A stretch of DNA of 64,000 nucleotides. Origin: Heliocidaris erythrogramma. Its lineage: Eukaryota; Echinodermata; Echinoidea; Camarodonta; Echinometridae. Under the pieces are notes generated by a model, which saw only the letters and a list, made by a program, of their open reading frames with translations, had not been told where the DNA came from and searched no databases. Position 1 is the stretch's first letter. Every line of letters begins with the position of its first letter. Below, one piece after another: positions 46,201 to 58,200 of the stretch. The position numbers and the translations under genes are program-made. The stretch spans positions 8,000,303 through 8,064,302 of the forward strand of contig CM046870.1 in the NCBI GenBank assembly GCA_025617745.1. The letters run 5' to 3'.

Positions 46201-49200
46201 ACATGTAAATTGATTGGCAACATATCAAGAATTCAGTTAACGATATGTTGTCAATTTAAATGAAACCCGCAATGCTCTTTCATATATTTTCGAGTTTGCA
46301 TTGTTTAATTATATATAATTGTTTTTATTAAAAATATCACGTACAAAGAATTAATGGTTTCACTTGCATTCCTTAGATTTATATTTAAAGCAATTAAATG
46401 GTCGCAAAATCAACTTATTTTTTAGTAGATTGGCAACATATCAGTAATTCATTTCGTGATATGTTGCCAATTTCATGTACCGTATACTAGCCATAGAGAT
46501 CCTGTCTACGAGTGGTACGTTCCATGCCCTGATCATGAATTGCATGCATGCACGTGTTGCATTTCGCTATGCTAGCACGTGCACCGTATACACGTGTGGA
46601 GTCACCGACAGTCAGTGTTTATTTTACCGACCGGGCCCGCGCCGGGCTGGGCCGCGCGGCCACGTGGCTATCACAGAACTCCTAAAGACGTCTTTTGGAG
46701 TTCTGTGGTGGCTATACCTGCTCGTGGGCAACTGCATGATACGGTACTCCAATCCGACTAACAACAAATTGGCAACATATCACGAAATGAATTACTGATA
46801 TGTTGCCAATCTACAAAAAAATAAGTTGATTTTGAGACTATTTACATGCTTTAAATATAAATCTAAGGAATGCAAGTGAGACCATGAATTCTTTTTACGT
46901 GATATTTTAACAAAAAACAAATACATACATTAAACAATGAAAACTCGGAAATATATGAAATAGCTTGGCGGGTTTCATTTAAATTGACAACATATCATTA
47001 ATTGAATTCTTGATATGTTGCCAATCAATTTACATGTACCAATTCGTCTAAAATTATTTTGAAATCGTTTCCAGTGAAGGATATGGATGTGAAAACTTTG
47101 TTGGTATTTTTATTCAAACTTAAACTACATTCTGCACTAAACTATATAAAATATATAAAATACCAGGCAAGTGAATTCGAGCACTAAACTAACGCTTGAA
47201 TACACAGCTGAATTTCTGCACTAAACTAACGCTCGAATACACAGCTGAATTTCTGCACTAAACTAACGCTCGAATACACAGCTGAATTTCTGCACTAAAC
47301 TAACGCTCGAATACCAAGCTGAATTTCTGCACAAAACTAATGCTCGAAATCAAAGTGATTTTTGCACAACAAGAGTGCTAGAATTCCTTTGCCATTTTGT
47401 GATATCACAAATTGGAATTAGTGATTTTTGATATCACAAATTCCCATTGGTTTAGCACATAAACCCAATTTTTGATATCACGAAATGGAATTAGTGATAT
47501 CACAAAATGGAATTCGTGATATCACAAATTCAATTAGTGATATCACAAATTCGAATTTGTGATATCACGAATTCAATTTGTGATATCACAAATTCGATTT
47601 CTTGATATCAAAAATTGGGTTTATGTGCTAAACCAATGGGAATTTGTGATATCAAAAATTCAATTCGTGATATCACAAAATTGAATTCGTGATATCACAA
47701 ATTCGAATTCGTGATATCACAAAATCACTTTAAATAGTAAAATGGCTTGCCATACGATCTTAGTGCATTTTTAGCTATGTAATTTGACTGCTCTGCATCG
47801 TATGCATCCGGGAAATCTTTCTTGGATTTGTCAGGTGTTTCTGCATGTTCGGCATTTGGTGTGCTATTATTTTTACCGTGTGCTTCATTAAAGCGTTTCC
47901 GTTTCTCCCGTTCCTCCCTGATCTTTTCCTTTTCCCATGGCACCTATTTCTTCTTTCCCTTTCTCGTTGTTACATATTTTTTGACTTCATCTTCTTGTGC
48001 TTCCATTACATTCCGAGTAGATATCAACCGCTGTAGGATTCTCGATATCCTCGTACAATGCCTCAAACCTGTTACCTCCACTGTATATGCTTCCTTAATA
48101 CCACAATCTAATTTGAAAAACTGTCAGTCATGAGGAGGTCTTGATTTGGCTTTCACCTTCTTGTTCCTTCTCAGGCTTAGTTGTATCTTGGTGGAGACAA
48201 TTCGATGGTCTTAGTTCAATCAAGGTGCGGAAAGAGTTGTAAGCTTGACAGTCTTTCACACTATCCACTTTTTGTTTACTAGAATTACAGTCTAGTTGTG
48301 CCTGGCTCTGATTTGGGATGTAAATGTCCACATCATTCTTTTCTCTTGGATTTTTGAAACGTGTGTTACACACAATCAGGTCACATTCAAATATCATGTT
48401 CACCAAGTACTGCACATTTCTGTTAGTCCTATTGCCAAACGTAAAACCCTTGCTGTCTGTAGAGTTAACCTGGGCATTCATGTCACCACAGATAATCTTC
48501 AGGTTATGCTGAGGGATCTGTTTAACGACATCAGAATGGTGGCTATAGATATTGACAGCTTAATTGTCTGGGGAGCAGTTGTTTGGACTGTAGTAGGTGA
48601 TAGCAGTGGGAGCCGGATTCCCACTGAACTTGGCTAGAAGTATACCTGAGCTCACTTTTTCAAAGTGTTCCAGTGACTTATAAGCATAGGGACTCATGAA
48701 TATACCGACCCCTCCAACTGTGCTGTTCACTGTATTCTTGGTGCATGAATAGGTAGCTTGCATCCAATTTCTGCCCATGTACTTCATCTGAATATCCACA
48801 TTGTCATGATAGATACGATGTTCCTGTATACACAGAACATCAATTCTCTTTTTCTTCAGCTAGTGCTGGAGTTCTTCCATCTTCTCCTTGGAGTTGATGG
48901 ACCGGACATTAATACTTGATGATATTAGAGTTGCTGCCTTGGAATCTATCTGTATTTGTAACCAGTATTCAATTTTCCGACCTTAGCCTGGTTTTTCCCT
49001 ATTGGACGGGTTCTTGTTCACCCGGGTGACAACCCGGGTGACATGTCAGTGATTGCTATAAGAATAAATTTGGAGGCTCACTACACCTTTTACACCTTCT
49101 AACGCAATCTATGCAAAGCAGGGCAGGTGATTTCCCCTGAGCTAATTAAAAGGGGTTACCTGCTTTAAGAGCTGCATACCCATAAAGAAAAGTCTAGAGG

Positions 49201-52200
49201 TTTAACAGTTAGCCTAGTTGCCACCCATACTAAGTCATATTGGATTACGCCTTTACCACCACTGCAGGTGTGTATGTACCCAACTGTGGTATCGGTGAAT
49301 CCTAGACTCTTCCTAGGCACATGTGCCTTTAATCCAACCGATAGAAACCATGGTAACACTAGTCCCTAGGCAACCGTATGTTGAAGGAAAGGAGGAAAAT
49401 GAGCCATGGGAGGTTGCTCACGCATCACTCTGGTAAAGAACATATCGGAATGTACGTACCATTTAGGGTGCATGATTGTTCTAATTAAAGATCTCGTATA
49501 TGTTGTCAGCGGATAATCGAACAGCTATCTCTTGAAAACAGTAAAACGAACCGTTGTTCTCTTTAATAAGTGTTTAGATGTCCCGGTCTACCTGTTCCCG
49601 AATATGGCATAGTTCAACTCAATTCTGGAGAAGGGGACTGCGTAGGAGGCGCTGTCTATGGATCATCCTGCGGATACGGATGTGATGTTGGATACCAGCT
49701 CTCTACAGGGGTTGGCAACTTTTCACGGAACTGCCTCCGGCACAATGCCAGTGACCTGGTTGGATATTGGGATGCTTATCAGCCATCATGTCTAAGTAAA
49801 TCCATTTCATCATTTATTACTTCCAGCAGCAATAATCATTACATATAGAAAAAAAAATTATTTATTACAAGGTAGACTATCATAAAAGGACAAAGTGTCG
49901 CCTTCATGCAGTGTTCTTTTCACTAGATTGAAGAATCCAAACAAATTAACAAGCGCTCAATCCTTTATGAAATATGTCTCATTTGTTTTGGATTTATGTT
50001 TTAAATCAAGAGCTAGTTATATCTATTCCTTAGCATTTCAAACGTTCAGTCATTGCTTTGAAAATAGAGATGGTTGCTTTAAAAACTATGCAAAATAATA
50101 ATTTATAAAATGGCCGCACACGTCAAGCTCGGCTGAGGCGAAAATAACGCTCAGAAAACCATGTAGAAATGTAGTTACCATCATCGTTATTATCATCGTC
50201 ACCATTACTTGTTTGAGCACAATAATCTTTCCCCCAAAGTATACGAGTCTTTTTGTACGTATTTTGTCCATTATAGATGTACGCTGTCAGTTAAGTGGTG
50301 CCGGTATATTGTTGGATGATGTAAATAATCAATTGTTTGTATTCATAATTCCTTAAAATTCAAATTCCAGTCATAAACTGCACCCTCCCTGCTGTAATGA
50401 ACGGTCATAGCCCCGACTGCTTCACCGCAACGGTTGGATACGGTACAAACTGCGTGTTCGAGTGTGACCGAGGACATACCACTCCAACCGCTGTAGATCG
50501 GCTTAACCGGAGCTGTCAGGCAGACACAACGTGGGGCGGTAGTGAGTTGAGCTGCAGCGGTAAGGGCAATATTTGTAAGGCCGTGGTTGTTGTTATTGGT
50601 GATTTCTTTTTCATTAAGATATTTGGAAGATCTATCAATCAGTTACTCTTCCTTATGTCCATTATTTTTGTTTTTCCAAATTTCTGTTTTCACTGATTTT
50701 TTGCAATTCGATTTTCATTTTGGCTCGTTTTTCTGTTTTATTTACTTCATCTTCTATACTCGCCTTCCTTCTAGATTTTTTTCCTCTCTATTTTTTTCTT
50801 TCTTTCCATCTGTACTACATTGGGGGAAAACAGTTCGCTTACAATGTTCTTTTGAATAAAATCTGTGAAATCTAAGATCCACCACTACCCTACCAACTGA
50901 CAATTTTAACAATTTTTTAGTATCTTGTCCTTTAATCTTCTCACCCATAATATAATTCTTTAATAAAGGTCCTTTAATCTTCTCACCCATGATATAGTTC
51001 TTTAATAACGGTCCTTTCATCTTCTTACCCATGATATAGTTGTTACAATCTTCTCCCCCCCCCCCCCCCCCCCGCAATGATATAGTTGTTATAACTTGTC
51101 CCGCTCAACTTTCATTGGACTACGGTTACGTGGAACCCCCTGAATGCTCTAACAACACGGAGGTGAGGTACGATACCGAGTGTGAGTACTCCTGTGGTAG
51201 CGGTTTCCTCTTACACGGACCAATCAGGATAAGATGCAACTCTGATGGCAGTTGGAACGACCTACGACAACCTCACTGCGAGGGTAAGATAACTTGCTTT
51301 ATATCCAGAAACTGATACCATTTCTTTATGAATGACATTCAGCTTTGGTATGCAGTGAATCTAAAAATTGCAGCTTTTGACACAAAAATGCAATTCTTTA
51401 AACAGATAAAGAAATATCTTTGTCCCGAACCTTGCAGAAGCATTCATTTATTGCACAAGATATAATGATGAAAGACGTATGTGTGGGTGTGTGTGTGTGT
51501 GTGTGGGAGTAGCCGCTATAAGTTCGACTTATAAGACACCTAGTTTCAGATAGAAAGCTGATAAATATATTCTCCAGGGTAATACGCACATGACAGTGAT
51601 TGCAAAATGATGGAATCACTTTTTACATCATGTACCTATAAACAGGGCGTCACTAAAGGGAAATGTGAATGTGACATCTAGACTCTAGTGACCATGGTGA
51701 CACCCTAATTGAAATATCTTCTGGCAAATTTGACATTTCCAAAAGCTGTCAGTAAATAGCAAAAAAAAAATAAATAAAAACGCTTTTTGTTGCTTGCTTG
51801 TTTGCTTGATAGGGGAAAATATGAAATATCTGTAAAATTTGAAAATCGAATGACCCTTTTTCATTAGCCTGATTAGAAAGAAATGCATGGGGCCACATGT
51901 TGCTTTCATTTGTAAAAATGTCATCTACCGTGTATTTGCTCTATGTAATTTGCCATTGCTATTTACATTGTGCGGGGATACAGATATTCAAAATCCAGTA
52001 TTCTCCGACATCTGTCCTGTTACTTTACGTGTGGACGCTGAGCGAGGAACGACAAATGCTAATGTCATACTGGTGCCGCCTAAAGCAAAGGATAACTCTG
52101 GCAGTGTGAACGTCTCCAGGTTCGTGTTGAGGGAAGCAAACGAGAGGGGAAGACCTACAATAGGCATATTCAAGGGGCCCTGTGTCCAAGCGGCCGAGGC

Positions 52201-55200
52201 CCTCTTTTGAAAAAAATATGGCGAAATTGCAACTTAAAAAATTGATTTTCGGGATAGGGCGGATCATTTCTGGGAATTAAATTCGACGCCCCCCCCCCTC
52301 CCATTTTTAAAAATACCCTAATATGAGTTTTGTCTTTGGTATTCTAACATGTCTATTAAAGGTTGCTCATATAAAACAATATGGAAGCTTTTTAATAGAA
52401 ATTGCTGTCTTAAAACATAGGCATAACAACCTAGCGTTACACTTCGAGGTTATGATTGCCAAAAAAGTAAATGTACTGGGCGTTTAAAAAAAAAGGAAAA
52501 CCAATTTTGAAAATTTCCTAGAAGTGGTATATATATTTACCGGCGTTTAATTTCATATCATATAAAAGAGTAGTTAATTTGCTTTCCATTGGTAACTTGT
52601 TTAGGTTTCCAGGGTCACGCATCAATGAACACCATTGTCTTCAAAATTTTGTGCAAAATTCCAGTTGGTTCACTTTCTTGAAAAACACAAGAGGCATGGT
52701 TTGGTTTGAATGGCTTTGTCACCTAGCTTGGTTGCTCTTCATGGCCAACCGTTAGTAAGCAAATCTCATGATGATTAATTTTGCACCTTAACAAATAGTC
52801 TTATGAACCTCACAAAGCATGGAACGAGTTGTCATAAACTTTGACCAAGAAGAATGAGATCTTCAGGGAGCACGGAGAACATGTTCGTTGTCTTGAGTGC
52901 TGCAGCCCTTATCTTCCGCCGACTAAAAGCTGACATCCAAAATCAGCAAAGTAAAATCTTGAATTACACATATGAGTTTTTGATTTTCCTTCTTTATGCT
53001 CTTTGTCTTTGATTTGCACTTCTTTGTGATAATGCAATCCTTTTGGTTCGCACTGGGTTTTTTTGGCATGCAACCTTGTTCAAATTCACCGAGACTATCT
53101 TCTTTGCAAAATGATTCCTATCTGAAAAGGGGTTTATAAAGCAAAAATCCTGAATCATGGGTGAAGAACATCTCATTACCACAAATTTGAAAAGAAAATT
53201 ATCCACAATGAGAATTGGAGCACCCCGGCCATTTCACAAAAGGCATCTCCTTAACATCATGCCTATAGTTTTTTACAAGAAGTGAACCAACTAGATTTTT
53301 GCGCAAAATTTTGAAGACAATGGCGTTCAGTGATGCATGACTCTGGAAACCTAAAACAAGTTACCATTAGTTATGTTCACACGTAGTACATAGCATCGAT
53401 GCAATGTTAGCATCAATGCTATGTAAGTTTCAAAAATATTTCCAGTACGTTCAGACAGGCCGTGATCGACTTGCTTCTATCACCCACTCATGACTATTCA
53501 TCGCTCACCCGCTGCCAAAACAATAATTACTGCGCCACACAGAGTGACCCGAGTTATTGGTATGCATGGTCAAACGCGCGGAAGTTTGTGTACAGGGCCA
53601 TATTAATATGATGCGAGCTTTTGTTTTGAATAATATTTTATTTGTCTTCATAAATCAACATAATAACACAATAACAATTCATTTGAAATATCGATAATAC
53701 AATCAAGTAGCAAATACATGTGTTATAATACTTAATTTTAAATAAACCTTGTACATGTCAAAATTGACTGAACTCCAATCTTATGCCAAAATAAAACACA
53801 TGCATGCACACTATATTCTCTGGTAAGCACATGTAAATCAATATCTAAAGACCACATCATACTTTAGTTAAGGTCTGATTCTGAAAGAGCAGATTCTCAG
53901 CTTTAAAATGATATATAACTCGTTGGATGTTCATAACTCAATGTACAACAAGAAGAATGCACAGTCCCTCATAATGTTACTTCTTAATAAGGGTTTAAAG
54001 TTTGCAGTCCAAGCACTCTGACTCGCGAAGAGTTGTGCTAAGGTGACAAATGGAGGACTAGAACTCAATGAAAATTTCTATGAAGGGATTATCAGATTGT
54101 CCTAAAACTTGGCATACTACATAGACATATCCCGTTTATCATAGTGCACCAGTATCAATGCAAGAACTTACTCCGGGAGATTTATGGGAGATTAAAATGA
54201 GACAAGTATTCAGGGTCGTGAAAAAGAAAAGGAATACAACAAAATCCAGAGAAGACACACATAAGTCTGATAAAAAGCTGGCAAAAGCTGGCAAAAATAC
54301 CACTTCTAGATTGTTTGGTGCCTCCACATTTTAGATTACTTAGAAAAAAGTATACTCTTTCAGGAAATACCCAAAACTAAAATTTGACCATGCATGCCAA
54401 CCAAAACACATTGATTGATCTCTAACTGAAAATCACACAGTGCGACTTTTGGGTGGGTTTGTGGTGCCTTCCTTACCACACAGTATACACATTACCCTAC
54501 TATACCCCTATATACATCACATGAATACATACATTACATTACAGTACCAGATGAAACAGACAGAATGATAATAGAAAAAAAAAAGTAGGGAAGAGGGTAC
54601 ATCACATGAATACATACATTGCATTATATTATAGCACCATATGAAACAGATATAATTATAATAGCAGCGAGTGAAGATAGCAGCGATTGCGCTCACACGA
54701 CAAATAGTCACAAGCGCGGTGGGTGGTCTACCGCAAAGCGTCGATGCTTTGTCGCTGGATCCTGAGATTTACTCCTGCTAAACTCGCTGCAAGAATAGTT
54801 TGGAAACTCGCTTCTATCTCGTGACTATCTGCGTTCAGACAGCGTTTGGTCTCGACACTATCCGGTCTTCACCAAAATAGCATCGACACCTCGATAGCAT
54901 CGATGCTATCGCGCTACGTGTGAACGTACCTATTGAAACTACTCTTTCATATGGTATGGATTTCATTGTCAGTTTACATATAGTTCATTTCCAGGAATTT
55001 TTCAAAGTTGGGTTTCCTTTTGTTTTGAAACGCCCAGTAGAACAGTTAATGAACTTCAAAACAAGAAATCATTGATCTATTTATATTTTTATTCCACTTT
55101 TCATGATTTGTTTCTATTCATACCGTCAAATGGTTAATTATCTAGGTCTAACAGTAACAGAGCAATCAGCTTTAGTTTTTGTTGAAGTTGATGAGTAATT

Positions 55201-58200
55201 TGTAACGTTTCTACTATTATTACCTTTTCATTCTAAATTAAACGTAGAATTGGATCACGCGATACGATTTTCTATGAAGGTTCGACGACTGTTATTTACC
55301 TTGCTTCAGATGGTTCAGGAAATGAAGCTAGATGTGACGTCATTGTGACAGTTACTGGTAAGAAGATGATGAAATGTTTCTCCTCCATCCATTTTGCAAA
55401 CTGAGGAAATTGTTTGGGTATTGAAAATAGATACAATCACTTCATTCATTCCGAATTGTCCTTATAACACTATTATAGCAAATACTTTAAATATGAGATC
55501 CTTACAATAAACCAATATCTAAACCGAACATACTTTCTATAGGTAATACCTTAAGAGTGGATTTCCTGAAAGCCTTTGCGATAATTTAATTTACAATCAT
55601 ACCAGAACGGCTCATTTGATACATTTTAGACTTTAAAAACCACGTTATTTCATTTTAGCGTCATTCATATCTTATTATTTGCACTAGTGTTGGACATACA
55701 TATTCTCCCGAATATTTCTAATCGTAACTGCATGGAGCCAGATCGTCAAATACAAACTAATAACGGCAAAATGTTGTGGACGCAAAATCAACGCGCATGA
55801 GCTGGTTGTTGTGTCGTGTACAGCATTATAATTCAACCCTTGTTTTCCAGTCTACAGATGTACAGTGCCAAAGGCTCCAACACATGGCGTCGTAACGAAT
55901 TGCTCCCACCTATTTTATGGCAGCGAGTGCTCCTTTGGATGTAACATAGGTTATGACCTCGTCGGAAGTGAAACACTGACTTGTGATTTGACGCAAGGGG
56001 TGATGGGACCAAACGCAACTTGGAACGAACCATTACCGACATGTCAAAGTAATATTTAAAGGAGAATTAACCTCAAAAATACAGACGATAGTGTTCAAAG
56101 GTGTTATTTATTCCTTCTTGTTAGACTATATGGCTTCGCGTCAAAATATACGAGATCGATACGAATCAAGATTTTCTGAGCAAAATTTATCATCTGCTCG
56201 CAATATGTATCGTCTGCTAGCAGTACATGGGGGCTGCCATTTTTTTTATGTGTACATTAAGATTTTCTTAATCCAAATGCCCAATTGCCTTTTTCAAAAT
56301 TAAAAACCCGTTTGAGATTAAAAATATAGAATAGATATGTCTATTTATTTTTAAACTGAAGATTTCCTTATATATTTCTGTTGAAAATCGATATTCGCTT
56401 AATAGAAATCTATTTTCTCGATACTGTGACGTATGGGACGGAGCAAATTAATTCAAATTTATGGACGCTTCTTCCCTGAGCATCTATAGCGGCAAACTAT
56501 GCATTCACCTGCTTTCGGATAATGGACTTGAAAAGTCAGAATGCATGCTGCATATATTATGTTCTGCTCTGTTTGGCAAATCCAAGAAAATAGATTTTTG
56601 TTAGGCAAAACCAGACATTTTAAAAATATCATTATAAAGATTTAATTTTTATAATACATGTAAACACCCACTTTATATTTTTCGTCACATATGGGATTTT
56701 AGGTAATGAAGAAAAGCAATTTAGGTCTTGGATTCAAAATATCTTCTTGACTGGAACATTTCTCAATGGTTCATGTACAACTCCAAATCAGCAAGAAAAT
56801 GGCAGCCCCCATGGAAATGAGTAGGAGACGATACCGGGTGTTGGAATATCTTTATTTATACCCTTTTCTGATATCTTATTAGAAAATGATTTAGGCCAAT
56901 AAGTAGGAATATATTACACCTTCCAAAATAAGTAAATTTGTAATTAGGGGTTGATTCTCCTTTAATCGTACCACATGTTCTTCCAGAGTTTCAAATAGCT
57001 ATCCGAGCACTAGCATTTTTATGTTTACTTACGTGGAAAATATGACATCGTTCATTGATTTTCAGGAATGAAACGAATTTATAGATAACTTGATAGGTTG
57101 AACTGATAGTTAACAACTGTTGTGGTAATGTATAAGATGATGTAGCATGAAAGCCGTAAGACATAGCCTATTTATTTATTTATTTATTCACGTTTTTCTT
57201 CATAAAAAGCAGGGTGGTCCCACTCAGAGCCACAGAGGGCCTGCTTTAGAAGGGAGCCCTGCTATAAAATAAATAGAACAAATACAACATGAAAATAATA
57301 TGGTAAATGATATAACATAAAATTTGACAGCCTAGACACGACTAAAAGAGGATAAGAATGAATTTGAAATGTAAATATATCATTTCAAATGCAAAAGACT
57401 GGCAGCTTAATCGATAAAAACACTAATAGGCGTACTTATTTCATCACCATGGGCCTAGCCTTAAATAAGGCTAAATCATGCATAGGGTGCCACAAGCTTC
57501 TAGAAATCGCAACTATTTTGAAGAGTCATTTTTTATGCTTGAATTGGAGTTCCGTGTTTAACGGTTCAGCTTTGCATCTAATAAGTATCAAAAGAACTGA
57601 CAGCATTATGCTTCTTCTTTTATTTGCTTAGTTCGAACTTGTGTTGCTCTCCATTTACAACCTCCTGTCGCTAAGGTCGGCTGTGACAAGAATCCTCCAC
57701 TAACGGAAGACTACGGTACAGTCTGCACCTTTACCTGCCCTTACGGGTACCGAGGTGTTGGAGAGAGTCGCTCCGTATGTAACGAGAATGGAGACTGGAG
57801 CAGCAAAAACTTTACATGTGAACGTGAGGCCGTGTGCATTTCTCGGGTCCCCTTTTGTCAATTGTTTCCTCAAAACCGGAAATTGTCGACTTGACATTTT
57901 ATGAATAAAGAGAAGTTTTATAACTTGTTTTTTGCCGAAAAAGCAACTTTGGGCATTTTAAACAATTTGCATAAATCCAACTAAGACCTGGATTGATAAC
58001 ATAATGCAGTGGACAGGGATGTCTTTTGAGCAGCTTACTAGAACAGCTGAAGACACAAGAGTTTTGGAGAGCCTGTGTCTTAAGATCCATCACATTGTCG
58101 ACCCAAGATATGGGACATAGATAGATAGATCCAAAAGGTCACATGTACAGGCATATTAAATAGCGCAAGACAACTTATGTACAATGTGCTCGCTGCACCC

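Larger units (their letters stand above)
44777..47737. mobile_element. Foldback (TU-like) transposon, ~2.96 kb
   Basis: Starts TTACTATTTAAAGTGATTTT and ends with the exact inverse. From outside in, each arm has a 22-bp repeat block (44797-45268; 47395-47728), a 37-bp repeat block (45269-45527; 47173-47346), then about 380 bp of unique sequence (45528-45905; 46768-47150). The left half carries a direct duplication (45515-46029 and 46101-46601). No transposase seen. Arms built from short tandem repeats are the hallmark of foldback elements, including TU elements described from sea urchins. Confidence 0.85.
42713..49100 (-). mobile_element. APE-type non-LTR retrotransposon (LINE), broken and interrupted
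   Basis: Minus-strand order is correct. AP-endonuclease remnants at 48960-48128 (TVGGVGIFMSPYA, then GNPAPTAITYYSP, then MNAQ and CDLIVCNTRF). RT remnants at 44250-43860 (FFPGRSTVGQILILQRLAE, FVDFKKAFDSI, catalytic FADD at 43943-43932), QYLGSWVDQSGQD near 43750, and the terminal RTRGRPAMTYIDQLEKDTC block near 42860. Stops and frameshifts are common. It is split by the foldback element (44777-47737) and a hairpin element (43187-43617). It fills intron 14. Confidence 0.82.

Noticed and set aside
49578-49795. Exon 15 starting at the nearer acceptor (49577)
   Set aside because: It would enter out of frame and hit a stop; the AG at 49570 keeps phase 1.
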